From: Candidatus Altimarinota bacterium
GTDB taxonomy: Bacteria; Patescibacteriota; Gracilibacteria; UBA4473
Direction: 5' to 3'
DNA: 64,000 bases
Assembly (NCBI GenBank): GCA_023143095.1
Contig: JAGLIF010000003.1
Coordinates: forward strand, 62,001 to 126,000
Position 1 is the first letter of the stretch; every line of letters starts with the position of its first letter. Below the pieces are notes generated by a model that ran no database searches, had not been told where the DNA came from, and worked only from the letters and a program-made list of their open reading frames with translations. This document shows positions 52,001-60,714 of this stretch, in pieces. The translations under genes and the position numbers were made by a program.

Positions 52001-52943
52001 AAGAAATAGTCATAGCTCCAGTCCCTTTTTCCATATCAATTACCTCATCTGCCATTACATAAAATTTCCGCATCCCCGCATAAGTTTCATATTCAAAAGA
52101 CTTTCCCTCTAATTCTTTTCCTCTCTTGGTTTCCAACAATTCCCAAGTTCCGTTTTTATCCAACAAATTTAAAGTTTTTTCTCGCTGTTCAGTGTTTTCA
52201 AAAAGAAATTGTGAAATAATAAAAATCTCCTCCTTTCCTTTCGAGTCAATAAATTTTGCACGAACATACTTCCCTTCAGGATTTACCACAACAGGACTAT
52301 CCGCACATTTCGTCTCTGATCGCACCGTACCAACAACAAATTCTCCACAACGAATATAATAAAATGGTTCATTTCGGACTTCCCATTCTACCTCGTCATC
52401 AGCAAGTACGCTTTGTGCACCAGCACTCCAATTTATTAGCCGATGTCCACGAACAATCAATCCATCTTCATAGAGTTGTTTAAAAATTTTATTAACTGAA
52501 AAATTTCGTTCTTCATCAAAAGTGTAAGCTTCGCGACTCCAATCAAGCCATGCTCCCATTTTTTTAGTTTGCTTGACGATTGTATCATGTTTTTCTCCCG
52601 CAAACTTGCGGCAATGTTCCAAAAATTCTTCTCGAGAAAATTCTTCTCGAGACTTGGCGCCTAAATGTTTTAACACTACATTTTCAGTAGCAATCGCAGC
52701 ATGATCAGTCCCTGGAATCCAAAGACTTTCATATCCAGACATTTTTTTGTATCTAATCAAAATATCCTCAATCGCCAACATTGCCGCATGCCCCAAGTGC
52801 AACTGTCCAGTCACATTTGGAGGAGGAAGGGGGATTGTAAAAGCTTCGCGAGAAGAAGTATTGTCAGCACGCATTTTTCCAGAATCTTCCCAACTTTTAT
52901 AAATTTTATCTTCCGAAGACAAGTGATCGTAAGCTTTTTTCAT
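49068..52943 (-). CDS. valS: Valyl-tRNA synthetase with two inserted histidine-phosphatase domains
   Basis: A 1291-residue protein; ordinary ValRS has about 860-950. Synthetase parts are complete: HLGH (49-52), editing CP1 region (about 165-300), WCISRQIWWGHQIP (about 455), DTWFSS (872), KMSKS (about 945), anticodon-binding region and C-terminal coiled coil (about 1225-1291). Between PVWYDEDG and LRQDADTLDTW, residues about 484-860 form two tandem histidine-phosphatase domains. The first has RHG 489-491, SDLKRAHETAQ and SHE with His near 630. The second has RHG 688-690, HHLRAKETAE and AHR with His near 819. The frame is uninterrupted, so this is one polypeptide. A -10 TATAAT 9 nt upstream supports the start at 52943. 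Confidence 0.95.
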   Translation of the reverse strand: MKKAYDHLSSEDKIYKSWEDSGKMRADNTSSREAFTIPLPPPNVTGQLHLGHAAMLAIEDILIRYKKMSGYESLWIPGTDHAAIATENVVLKHLGAKSREEFSREEFLEHCRKFAGEKHDTIVKQTKKMGAWLDWSREAYTFDEERNFSVNKIFKQLYEDGLIVRGHRLINWSAGAQSVLADDEVEWEVRNEPFYYIRCGEFVVGTVRSETKCADSPVVVNPEGKYVRAKFIDSKGKEEIFIISQFLFENTEQREKTLNLLDKNGTWELLETKRGKELEGKSFEYETYAGMRKFYVMADEVIDMEKGTGAMTISCNHSADDYGLGKRKGLENLFFDKIDFEGKMKAIAGACEGMRVAVARKKSAEIMKEKGLLVGEDKTYEHRVPLCYRSECVVEPMVSPQWFVSVEKEFTCRFTGECTTLKKLTQEAVRNKHVKIIPERFEKTYFQWIDNLHDWCISRQIWWGHQIPVWYDEDGKTYLPEERKLLLVRHGQSEANMNDIIQGSGWDTSLSQKGRNQAKDLAEKLAEKGEKISRIVCSDLKRAHETAQIIAERLGMKAEVFTELREMGFGDLEGKNKTEVFGKQEIKIEDELSFIFDNEKGEKFESVIEQKRTFLEKIKSENEGITLVVSHEITISIILAMHRFGEALSRETFAKFVQGTVLKNCNFRSIDHFNPPKQTSEQKIILARHGQTDAGKNKIVQGESDGLNENGRVHAQGLIEEVKDKKITKIIASHHLRAKETAEIIAKELNLNVEYWDEFSGIDFGEITGTSAVTGVLAIERSMEKETGETSQQVFDRVEKGWQKLENEKSEGSILVIAHRSVFSAIDAVREGSGIEGFLKTRKKNENADFGIWGEILVSQKSELRQDADTLDTWFSSALWPFSILGWPNEDDPDFQKFYPNSVLETGHDILFFWVARMIMFGRYATGKYPFHTAYLHGMVTDEKGKKMSKSKGNGIDPLVMIEKFGADPVRLALVIGSTPGQKIPIGEAKISGYRNFVNKLWNAGRFVQMQLDLAEITFNDKSKVEAKSVADKWIASRFSEVAKTVRKNLETYDISKAGEIIYHFVWNEFCDWFLETQKVEQNPEFLAWLYFEILTLVHPLCPFVTEKIFKRFWGEKESIMDRNYYPEPTFQDKDAENLFKKIQNIVFEIRKVRADKKLNPKDKVVVKIKTKGMEAGFEQSLRDSTKVIQSLANLSALEMEENMEKPEHCATVFVEEIELFVEIPFDAQAEKNRITKEIEQIQKQISGLEGRLANKSYIEKAPKALVNQTKEQLKNAKQDLEKLEKSLKTF

Positions 52944-52952
52944 ATTAGATAG

Positions 52953-52979
52953 ATTATAAGAACCTCTGATAAAAACAAA
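52953..52979 (-). promoter_or_regulatory. Promoter of valS, leaderless type
   Basis: Minus-strand GTTTTTATCAGAGGTTCT followed by a perfect TATAAT (52958-52953). The start codon comes 9 nt later, so transcription would begin at or within a base or two of the ATG. Confidence 0.65.
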
Positions 52980-53012
52980 ATGATAAAACGATAGAATAGA
53001 ATCTTTTTGCAC

Positions 53013-53037
53013 AAAAAAACTCGCTAACGATGCGAGT
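53013..53037 (-). terminator. Terminator downstream of DUF192 gene
   Basis: Minus-strand ACTCGC, 7-nt loop, GCGAGT and a seven-base T run. It separates the DUF192 transcript from the valS promoter. Confidence 0.7.
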
Positions 53038-53176
53038 CTTATCATCACAAAACCTCGCTTCGTTTTTACGAAATGACTTTTGTGACGATGACGCTATTGA
53101 ATTTTTTCATATTCACAAGAAAACATATCTAGATTGGCAGTTCTTGTCAAAAAATTACAGAGAAGATATGAAGTTC

Positions 53177-53599
53177 CTATTTTCCAATCTTTATCATGTC
53201 TCCAATTTCAAGTGTTTCCAGAACGGATTGATTTACTTCCAAAACCATTTTGGCATTCGATTTCCCCCTATAAGTTTTGCAAGGATTTGCCCTACAAGGT
53301 TCCGCATTTTGTATATCTACCACAATTCCTTCTTCTGAAATCCAAATTATTTTTAGTGGTAGAAGCGTATTTTTCATCCAAAAAGTTTTCAATGTTTCTG
53401 CTTCAAATATGAAGAGCATTCCCTTATCTAAAGGCATGCTTTTTCGAAACATTAACCCATCTCTTCTTTCTTGAGGCGTATCAACTACTTCTACGAGAAA
53501 TGTCTCCCCTCCTATCTCTACCTTTTTTAAATCTTCTAAATTTTGTTCACAACCCCACAAAAAAAGAGTAAAACATATAAGCATAAAAACTTTTTTCAT
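53177..53599 (-). CDS. DUF192 lipoprotein
   Basis: A 140-residue exported protein with signal and lipobox LWGC at about 13-16. The DUF192 core has the family marks ERRDGLMFRKSMPLDKGMLF and FWMKNTLLPLKIIWI. Structures of the family suggest a small ligand-binding fold of unknown role. ATG 53599 is preferred to GTG 53602. The divergent helicase gene starts only 3 nt away at 53603. Confidence 0.88.
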   Translation of the reverse strand: MKKVFMLICFTLFLWGCEQNLEDLKKVEIGGETFLVEVVDTPQERRDGLMFRKSMPLDKGMLFIFEAETLKTFWMKNTLLPLKIIWISEEGIVVDIQNAEPCRANPCKTYRGKSNAKMVLEVNQSVLETLEIGDMIKIGK

Positions 53600-53602
53600 C
53601 AC

Positions 53603-56533
53603 ATGAAAAATACTCCTTTTTTAGAAAAACTAAACCCCCAACAACGAGAAGCTGTCGAAAAAATCTTTGGTCCAGTCCTAGTCATCGCCGGTCCTGGAAC
53701 AGGAAAAACACATCTTTTGACGACTAGAATTAGCCATATTTTGTGTGAAACCGATACACTTCCAGAAAATATTCTGTGTCTAACTTTTACCAATGCCGCG
53801 GCAATTGAAATGCGAGATCGTCTTCAAAAAACAATCGGTCCAGCAGCGTACAAATTGAAAATCTCAACCTTTCATGGTTTTTGTGAAACAATCATGGAAG
53901 AGTTTCCAAGTGAGTTTGAAGCACTGCGTGGATCCCGAGAAATAGCCGATGATCTCCAAAAAGCCCTAGCTTTCCGTGATACTGTTGAAAATCAAAAATG
54001 GAAATTTTTTGGTTCTGTTTTTGATCCTTTTCTCTCCCGAACAGATTTCCTCTCTACTCTTTCGAAACTTAAACGAGAAAATATTTCTCCCAAAGAACTG
54101 AGAGATTTACTTCCATCTGAAAAAGAACGACTTGAAAACAATCCGTCTAATTTTTATAAAAGAAAAACTGGGAATTTTAATATCGGCGATCCAAAACCTG
54201 CTGTGATGCAAAAGATTGAACACAAGATGTCCAAAATGGCAGAATTAGCTGATTTTTGGGAAGTGTATGAGACAAAATTGGCATCTCGAGGAGTTTTTGA
54301 TTTTGATGACCAAATCATGTGGGTCGTAGAAGCATTACAAAAAAATGAAAGTCTTCGTGCTGATCTCCAAGAAAAATATCAGTTCATTTTGGTAGATGAA
54401 TACCAAGACACCAACTCCGCTCAAAACTCAATCTTGTGGGCTCTTACAAGCTTTGATGATGTACCCAATCTTCTCGCAGTAGGAGATGATGATCAATCTA
54501 TCTACCGATTTCAAGGCGCAAGTGTTGAAAATATCCATGAATTTTGCCAAAAATTTCCCAATCGATTAAATATTTCTCTCAAAGCAAATTATAGGTCGGC
54601 ACAAAACATTTTAAATGCAGCTTTTTCTGTCGTAGAAAAAAACCTAGAACGAATTGATCCAGATAAAAATCTTGTCGCAGCTGGAAAAAATAAGTCTTTT
54701 TCTGGCGAAATTTTCAAGGTCGAGTTTGGGTCTACTTACGGAGAAATCAACTTTCTGATTCACAGAATTCAACAAGCCCTTGAAGAAGGAACTCCCCCAG
54801 GAGAAATCGCAATTTTGGTACGAAATAATAAAGAAGTCAAAACTCTTGCCCGAGAACTACCAAAATTTGGTATTCCAATTGCTGCTCAAATTTTTCAAAA
54901 TATTTTTAATGATGAGTTTGTGCGCATCTTAATTGCCATGATGGAAGTAATCTCAACTCCTGCTGCAAATGACAAAGTTTTTGAGGTACTCCATGCTCCT
55001 TTTTGGGATATTTCTGCACAAAAGATTTTGGCACTTTCTCTTAAATTCTCACGCGAAAAAACTAAATCAAAAATAGAATTCCTCATGGAACAATCTGAAG
55101 AATATCCTGAACTAACACCTTTTATCGATTTTTTTGCTGAATCTCGAAAAAACTTTTCACACTGTCGCCCAGGAGTTCTAACTGAAAAATTGTTTTACGA
55201 GTCCGGACTCGCTTCCTTTTTGAGCGACAAATCACTTACCAATAACTTCGCCAAAATTAGAAAATTTTTTGATTTTGTTCGCGAACAAAATGCAGATACT
55301 CTTCCCGAAGTTTTAGAAATTATTGAACTCTATAAAAAACTTGAAATCCCTATCCGACCAGATGAACTCCCTGCAGACCGGCATGCAATCAATATTTTAA
55401 CAGCTCATGGATCAAAAGGCCGTGAATTTGATATTGTCTTTTTGCCTGGATTTGAAGATAAAAAATGGGGAAATCCTCGTGTAAGAAATGGTATGCCTCT
55501 GCCACAAATGTTTGAGGAAAATCACGATGTAAACGAAGATGAACGACGACTTTGTTTTGTCGCCATGACCAGAGCAAGAAAACAAGTTTTTCTTTCTTAC
55601 AGCCAAACAGACATTAGCGGTCGAAAAAAAAATCCTTCCCAGTTTTGGCATGAAATTCCAGAAACCCTTACAAAAACATTGCCTACAGATGAACTGGAAG
55701 AAGAAGTTCAAAAACTTTTGCCTATATTCTTGTCCGGTGAAAAAGAATTTTTACTCACAGAGGAGGAAAAAGATATTTTGCGTACGCGTGTCAAAAACTT
55801 TATTTGGTCAGCATCAAGTCTGCAAAGTTATCTTGATTGTCCACGAAAGTTCCTCTTTCAAAATCTCTATAAGTTTCCCCGAAAACCAAATGCACAAATG
55901 GCTTTTGGTGTTTCTCTTCATGAAGCCTTGGAAAAGTTTTTCCGAACGAAAAACTTTGATGATTTTTCAATACTTCAAACTGAATTTGAGAAGGCTCTTC
56001 GAGGACAAAATTTGGAATTGAGTGAGTTTAAAAAACTGCAAGCACATGGACTTGAAATTTTGAAAAACTACTTTGAGACAAGAAAAGAATCTTTTACTCA
56101 AAATGCCATACTCGAATTTAATCTTGGTAAGTTTTCGCCTTCTGTTGAAGAAATTCGCATTACAGGAAAAGCAGATAAGATTGAGTTTTTAGACGAAAAA
56201 CAAACCATTGCCAAAATTGTGGATTATAAATCTGGAAAACCAAGACCTATCTCAAAAGGAAGTCGTATTTGGCGACAACTGGTTTTCTACGATCTTTTAT
56301 CTCTTCAGGCAAAAGTTCAATGGAAAGTAGAGTCTTGTGCTATTGAATTTCTAACCCCCAATCAAGCAGGAAAGCTTGAAATAAAAGAATATAAAGTAAC
56401 TTCCGAAGACCGAGAAAAAGTCATTCAAGAAATCAAAGATTCTAACGAAAAAATATTAAATCTTCAGTTTCCTTTAGTTCAAAATCCAGATAATGATGCT
56501 GAAATTGAGTTTTGGCAAAATTTTGGGAAGTGA
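53603..56533 (+). CDS. UvrD/PcrA-type helicase with C-terminal PD-(D/E)xK nuclease
   Basis: A 976-residue superfamily 1A DNA helicase. Walker A AGPGTGKT is at 29-36, motif II VDEYQDTN near 264-271, and motifs IV-VI include LTAHGSKGREFD and VAMTRARK. From about residue 740 a RecB/Cas4-like nuclease domain follows with SYLDCPRKF, GKADKIEF and IVDYKSGK (near 872). This matches AddA/AddB-like or 'UvrD plus PDDEXK' repair enzymes. Partner subunits are not in the window. Confidence 0.92.
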   Translation: MKNTPFLEKLNPQQREAVEKIFGPVLVIAGPGTGKTHLLTTRISHILCETDTLPENILCLTFTNAAAIEMRDRLQKTIGPAAYKLKISTFHGFCETIMEEFPSEFEALRGSREIADDLQKALAFRDTVENQKWKFFGSVFDPFLSRTDFLSTLSKLKRENISPKELRDLLPSEKERLENNPSNFYKRKTGNFNIGDPKPAVMQKIEHKMSKMAELADFWEVYETKLASRGVFDFDDQIMWVVEALQKNESLRADLQEKYQFILVDEYQDTNSAQNSILWALTSFDDVPNLLAVGDDDQSIYRFQGASVENIHEFCQKFPNRLNISLKANYRSAQNILNAAFSVVEKNLERIDPDKNLVAAGKNKSFSGEIFKVEFGSTYGEINFLIHRIQQALEEGTPPGEIAILVRNNKEVKTLARELPKFGIPIAAQIFQNIFNDEFVRILIAMMEVISTPAANDKVFEVLHAPFWDISAQKILALSLKFSREKTKSKIEFLMEQSEEYPELTPFIDFFAESRKNFSHCRPGVLTEKLFYESGLASFLSDKSLTNNFAKIRKFFDFVREQNADTLPEVLEIIELYKKLEIPIRPDELPADRHAINILTAHGSKGREFDIVFLPGFEDKKWGNPRVRNGMPLPQMFEENHDVNEDERRLCFVAMTRARKQVFLSYSQTDISGRKKNPSQFWHEIPETLTKTLPTDELEEEVQKLLPIFLSGEKEFLLTEEEKDILRTRVKNFIWSASSLQSYLDCPRKFLFQNLYKFPRKPNAQMAFGVSLHEALEKFFRTKNFDDFSILQTEFEKALRGQNLELSEFKKLQAHGLEILKNYFETRKESFTQNAILEFNLGKFSPSVEEIRITGKADKIEFLDEKQTIAKIVDYKSGKPRPISKGSRIWRQLVFYDLLSLQAKVQWKVESCAIEFLTPNQAGKLEIKEYKVTSEDREKVIQEIKDSNEKILNLQFPLVQNPDNDAEIEFWQNFGK

Positions 56534-56630
56534 TGATAAATTCAAGAATTAAGAAAAAAAGAATTGAGATATTTTCTAGAAAATATATACCCCTTGATTT
56601 ACTTGCATTTTTATATTTTTTGATGTATAT

Positions 56631-56650
56631 TACTTACCAATCGGTAAGTA
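56631..56650. promoter_or_regulatory. TetR-type operator in front of the efflux operon
   Basis: TACTTACCAATCGGTAAGTA has 8-bp perfect arms (TACTTACC/GGTAAGTA) with a 4-nt centre. A -10-like TAATAT follows at 56653-56658, and the operator covers the spacer and part of the -35 region. A TetR gene lies in the same operon 4 kb downstream, so negative autoregulation is a strong inference. Confidence 0.65.
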
Positions 56651-56707
56651 GATAATATAGGACAAATAGCTATTCTCTATCTACTTAATCAAAGATACAA
56701 AATAAAA

Positions 56708-57157
56708 ATGCCATCAAATTTAGTAGAAATATCAAATCTGATTAATACTTCTCAAAGAGGTCTTGAAATTTCACAACCACTCATCTTTTCGGATATGGGA
56801 ACTATTGAACTAGTACAAATGTTTATTACCTATGCGTTTATAATTGTTGCAGGATTGTCGGTTGTTTATATTTTTTTGGGGGGAATACAGTTCATACTTT
56901 CCGCAGGAGATGAAGAAAAGATTAAAAAAGCCGTAAATGGAGTAAGAAACTCTGTCATTGGACTTATCATCGTTCTTTTGAGTTTCACTGGAATATCAAT
57001 CATAGGAAATTCTTTTGGATTTAATTTCATAGGTTATGTTTCTTTTTATCAAATAAGAGATTCCATTAATCAGGTTATTCAATCTCACATCCAATCTGCT
57101 CCAATCAATTCCACTCAACAACAATCAACTTCATCATCTAATTTTTTCCAAAAATGA
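56708..57157 (+). CDS. Two-helix membrane protein, T4SS pilin-like (paralogue 2)
   Basis: A 149-residue protein with two helices (about 38-62 and 74-98) linked by GDEEKIKKAVN. It is a paralogue of the protein at 23410 but has a shorter N-terminus and a Gln/Ser-rich tail. The stop overlaps the adaptor gene (ATGA), so it is cotranslated with an ABC efflux system. The paralogue at 23410 is not in an efflux operon, so this association is specific to this copy. Function unknown. Confidence 0.75.
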   Translation: MPSNLVEISNLINTSQRGLEISQPLIFSDMGTIELVQMFITYAFIIVAGLSVVYIFLGGIQFILSAGDEEKIKKAVNGVRNSVIGLIIVLLSFTGISIIGNSFGFNFIGYVSFYQIRDSINQVIQSHIQSAPINSTQQQSTSSSNFFQK

Positions 57158-58749
57158 TTTTTCAAAGAAAATATGTTATCGCTCTTGTATTTCTTCTCCT
57201 AACGCTCATTGCAGGAAGTTTCATTATATACAATCGAACAAAAATTATTAAAAACTACGACATTATTACCAACGGTTATAAATCTACCAAAGTAAAAAGA
57301 GCAGACATAGAAAAACAGGTATTTGTTACTGGAACATTAGAACCTAAAGAAGACGCAAACCTTGCTTTTGAAATTGGGGGGAAAGTTAAACAAGTTTATG
57401 TACAAGTTGGAGATAAGGTAAAAAAAGGACAAAAATTAATTACATTACATAGTGGAGATTTGTGGACACAAAAATTAGCACAAAGCGCTAGACTTGAAGC
57501 AGAAAAGGCACGATTAGAGGAGATAGAAAGAGGGGCAAGACCCGAAGAACTTAATGTTCAAAAAACTAGATTATATAAAACACAAACAACTATTGGAGAT
57601 TCGGAAAATATAATTATTAACCGTCTTCGAGAGGCCTACACACAATCAGAATATGTAATTTATGACAAAGGAGATATCATCTTTAGTAATCCTTGCTCAA
57701 ACAATGCTCACTTAAATATCCGATCAAATAATTCCAAACTTGAAAGTCAAATTAAGAATGAAAGACTTTATATCGGAAAGATGATGGAAGAATGGCAGAA
57801 AAAAATTATTTCACTTAATTCCAAAAATGATCTTCGTGTTTCTATCTCTGAAACAAGAAAGAACCTTCAACAAATAAAGACCTATTTGGATAAATTAGCA
57901 CTATTTATTACCTCCTTATATCCAAACTCAAATCTTTCACAGTCTACTATTAATACTTTAAAAGTTGATATAGCCATCTCAAGAAACAATATAAATACCA
58001 CCATATCCAATTTATCCATAGCCGAAGGACAATGGAATACTTCAAAATCGGCTTTTCAAATGGAACGCTCACAATTAGATTTATTAGAAGCAGGTTCAAC
58101 CTCACAACAAATAACCGTTTATGGAGCAGGCGTAAAATCAGCCGAAGCACAAATAAGAAATATCAATGTTCAGTTAGCAAAAACGATTCTTTATGCCCCT
58201 ATCAACGGAACAATTACCAAACAAGACATAACCGCAGGAGAAATCATTCCTCCCAACACACTTATTGTTTCCATTATAGGAGATGAATATGAAATTGAAG
58301 CGAATATACCAGAAATAGACATTGCAAAAATTGAAGCAAAAAACACAGTAAAAATTATCTTTGATGCTTTTGAAGATAGAGTCTTTATGGGTGAAATTAT
58401 GGTTATTGAACCAAAGAAGAAAGTCATACAAGGAACAACTTATTATACCGCAAAAATAAAACTTGAAGAAACTGATAAACGATTTTTACCAGGAATGTCT
58501 GTTGATTTATATGTTATTTCCGAAAAACGAGAAAATACGCTTGTTATCCCACAAGAAGCTCTTTTTTACGAAGATAATAACACATTTGTAAAACTTTTAA
58601 AAAAACTAGAAAACGACAAAGACCCAAGAAAATTCCTTACTACAAAAGTAGAAATTCAAACTGGATTAAGAGGAATTGATGGAAATATTGAAGTGTTAGA
58701 AGGACTCACTGAAGAAGATGAAATACTAATTATCAACAATTATGACTAA
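57154..58749 (+). CDS. HlyD/MacA-type membrane fusion (adaptor) protein
   Basis: A 531-residue adaptor with one N-terminal transmembrane helix (about 7-25). The first biotinyl-lipoyl half starts GTLEPKEDANLAFEIGGKV. A long alpha-hairpin coiled coil occupies about 100-330. The second lipoyl half has TILYAPINGTITKQDI, followed by beta-barrel domains. It would connect the inner-membrane transporter to the outside. It overlaps both neighbours, and CPR cells may lack a classical outer membrane, so a TolC-type partner is not required. Confidence 0.88.
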   Translation: MIFQRKYVIALVFLLLTLIAGSFIIYNRTKIIKNYDIITNGYKSTKVKRADIEKQVFVTGTLEPKEDANLAFEIGGKVKQVYVQVGDKVKKGQKLITLHSGDLWTQKLAQSARLEAEKARLEEIERGARPEELNVQKTRLYKTQTTIGDSENIIINRLREAYTQSEYVIYDKGDIIFSNPCSNNAHLNIRSNNSKLESQIKNERLYIGKMMEEWQKKIISLNSKNDLRVSISETRKNLQQIKTYLDKLALFITSLYPNSNLSQSTINTLKVDIAISRNNINTTISNLSIAEGQWNTSKSAFQMERSQLDLLEAGSTSQQITVYGAGVKSAEAQIRNINVQLAKTILYAPINGTITKQDITAGEIIPPNTLIVSIIGDEYEIEANIPEIDIAKIEAKNTVKIIFDAFEDRVFMGEIMVIEPKKKVIQGTTYYTAKIKLEETDKRFLPGMSVDLYVISEKRENTLVIPQEALFYEDNNTFVKLLKKLENDKDPRKFLTTKVEIQTGLRGIDGNIEVLEGLTEEDEILIINNYD

Positions 58750-60028
58750 AGATAAAAAAGGATTTCTCCAAAAAATACAAAGTGCTCAAACAACTCTAAA
58801 TGACTTAAAAGTTGCTACATTTTTGGCGATTAAACAGGTTACACGAAGCAATAAATGGTCATTATTTTTGACCATTTCTATCATGTCATTGGTTTTTCTA
58901 AATATCGCTTTTATTGCAGCACTTATGTCTGGAATGGTTGAAACTATGAATTCTCAAGCTATCGATACACAGTTTTCACATATAAAAATTGAACCACCAG
59001 AAAATGAAATGTTCATAAAAAATGTAAAATCACTTAAAAATAAAATCAACCATCTAAACGGAGTTATCGGAAGTACAGCACACTATAAAACCTATACACA
59101 ATTTACATACGATAAAAGAAAGGACGGACAAGATACAAAAATTGGCAGTTGGATAGTAAGTTCTATGAGTCCTGAAGAAGAAAAAAAAGTAAGCATTTTT
59201 CATAATTCTATTCTTGCAGGAGAATATTTAAATAAAAATGATCGAGATAAAATTTTATTGGGAAAAGATATTTCAGGAGGATATACTTCCAACTTTATTC
59301 ATGAATCTTTAGGAGGATCAAGTGGATTAAAAATAGGAGAAAAAATAACAATTACCTACCCAAACGGCATAAAAAGAGAGTACACCATAAAAGGAATTTT
59401 CGATACAAAAAATCTTTTTGCCGATGCTGGAGCATTCGTAACCGAAAAGGAAATGGAAGACATGCTTCAAGTTTCCAATCAAGCTACGGAAATTTTAGTT
59501 AAAACCAAGAACATAAACAATACTGCCAAATATATTCAAGATTTTCGGTCAATAGGAATCACAAAAGAAAAAATCAATCCATGGACAGAATACACAGGAA
59601 TTATTACAGATATCACTGAAAGTATGTTAATGATAAAGATTCTTTTAACTGGAATTGGATTATTTGTATCAGGTATAACAATCTTTATTATTATTTTTAT
59701 TGGAGTTATTAATAAAAGAAAAGAAATTGGAATACTAAAAGCAATTGGAATGGAAAAACATACCATTGTTATCTCTTACCTTCTTCAGGCTTTATTCTAC
59801 GCCTTATTAGGTATTGGAGGAGGACTATTTATCTTGTACTTTATTTTATCCCCATACTTTGCCATTCACCCCCTCGATTTTCCAATAGGACTTGTTTACT
59901 TGGAGATTCTTACAAAAGATGTAATTATTAATAGTATCGCTCTCATAGTAGCCTCTATTATTTCTGGATTTATCCCCGCATGGGGAGTTTCCAAAAAATC
60001 AATTCTTGATTTAATTTGGGGAGTCTAA
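58742..60028 (+). CDS. MacB/FtsX-type ABC transporter permease
   Basis: A 428-residue permease with four transmembrane helices: one near 42-65, then three C-terminal (about 300-325, 345-370, 395-418). The large extracytoplasmic domain between helices 1 and 2 is MacB-PCD-like. The C-terminal FtsX core carries NKRKEIGILKAIGMEK, the coupling-helix motif. Works with the adaptor upstream and ATPase downstream as a tripartite-like exporter of unknown cargo. Confidence 0.9.
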   Translation: MTKDKKGFLQKIQSAQTTLNDLKVATFLAIKQVTRSNKWSLFLTISIMSLVFLNIAFIAALMSGMVETMNSQAIDTQFSHIKIEPPENEMFIKNVKSLKNKINHLNGVIGSTAHYKTYTQFTYDKRKDGQDTKIGSWIVSSMSPEEEKKVSIFHNSILAGEYLNKNDRDKILLGKDISGGYTSNFIHESLGGSSGLKIGEKITITYPNGIKREYTIKGIFDTKNLFADAGAFVTEKEMEDMLQVSNQATEILVKTKNINNTAKYIQDFRSIGITKEKINPWTEYTGIITDITESMLMIKILLTGIGLFVSGITIFIIIFIGVINKRKEIGILKAIGMEKHTIVISYLLQALFYALLGIGGGLFILYFILSPYFAIHPLDFPIGLVYLEILTKDVIINSIALIVASIISGFIPAWGVSKKSILDLIWGV

Positions 60029-60039
60029 TTTTAAATACC

Positions 60040-60714
60040 ATGATAAAAACTGAAAAATTAACACGAACTTACGGAACAGAAGAACTTCCAGTTTTGGCAT
60101 TAAGAGGGGTATCTATTCATATCAAAAAAGGTGAATTTGTTGGTATTATGGGGAGAAGTGGCTCAGGAAAATCTACACTTCTTCATCAACTAGGACTTTT
60201 AGATACTCCTACAAGTGGAAAATTGATTATTGATAAAAAAAATACAAAAGAATTTTCAAATAAAGAAAAGTCCCTGTTTCGTTTAAAAAATTTAGGATAT
60301 GTATTTCAAGAGTATGCACTTCTTCCTGAATTAACATCAATAGAAGCCGTTTCTTTACCACTCATGATGATAGGATTAAATTCTAATGAATGTAAAATAA
60401 GAGCTACTCAAGCATTAGAAGCTGTTGAACTTGGGGATCGACTTAATCATTTATCCTACGAACTTTCTGGTGGAGAACAACAAAGAGTAGCAATCGCTAG
60501 AGCCATTGTAAATACCCCTAAAATATTATTTGCTGATGAACCATGTGCTAATTTAGACAGTGAATCCTCTGATGTAATTATAAATCTTTTCAAAAAGCTT
60601 AATAAAAAACTTGGACAAACTATTGTTATGGTAAGTCACGAACCAGAAGATAAAAACGAAGTAGACAGAGTTATTTGGCTCAAAGATGGTTTATTGGATA
60701 ATCAACAAAAATGA
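60040..60714 (+). CDS. MacB/LolD-type ABC transporter ATPase
   Basis: A protein of about 224 residues of the LolD/MacB group. Walker A GRSGSGKS is at 38-45, the signature LSGGEQQRVA is near 143-152, and Walker B ILFADEP is near 166-172. Start MIKTEKLTRTYG is preferred to an ATG 8 codons earlier that overlaps the permease gene. The stop overlaps tetR (ATGA). Confidence 0.93.
   Translation: MIKTEKLTRTYGTEELPVLALRGVSIHIKKGEFVGIMGRSGSGKSTLLHQLGLLDTPTSGKLIIDKKNTKEFSNKEKSLFRLKNLGYVFQEYALLPELTSIEAVSLPLMMIGLNSNECKIRATQALEAVELGDRLNHLSYELSGGEQQRVAIARAIVNTPKILFADEPCANLDSESSDVIINLFKKLNKKLGQTIVMVSHEPEDKNEVDRVIWLKDGLLDNQQK

Noticed and set aside
52944-53048. Longer valS start 35 codons upstream
   Set aside because: The extension runs through the -10 TATAAT and the recurrent promoter element and is not ValRS-like. 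ATG 52943 gives a normal N-terminus.
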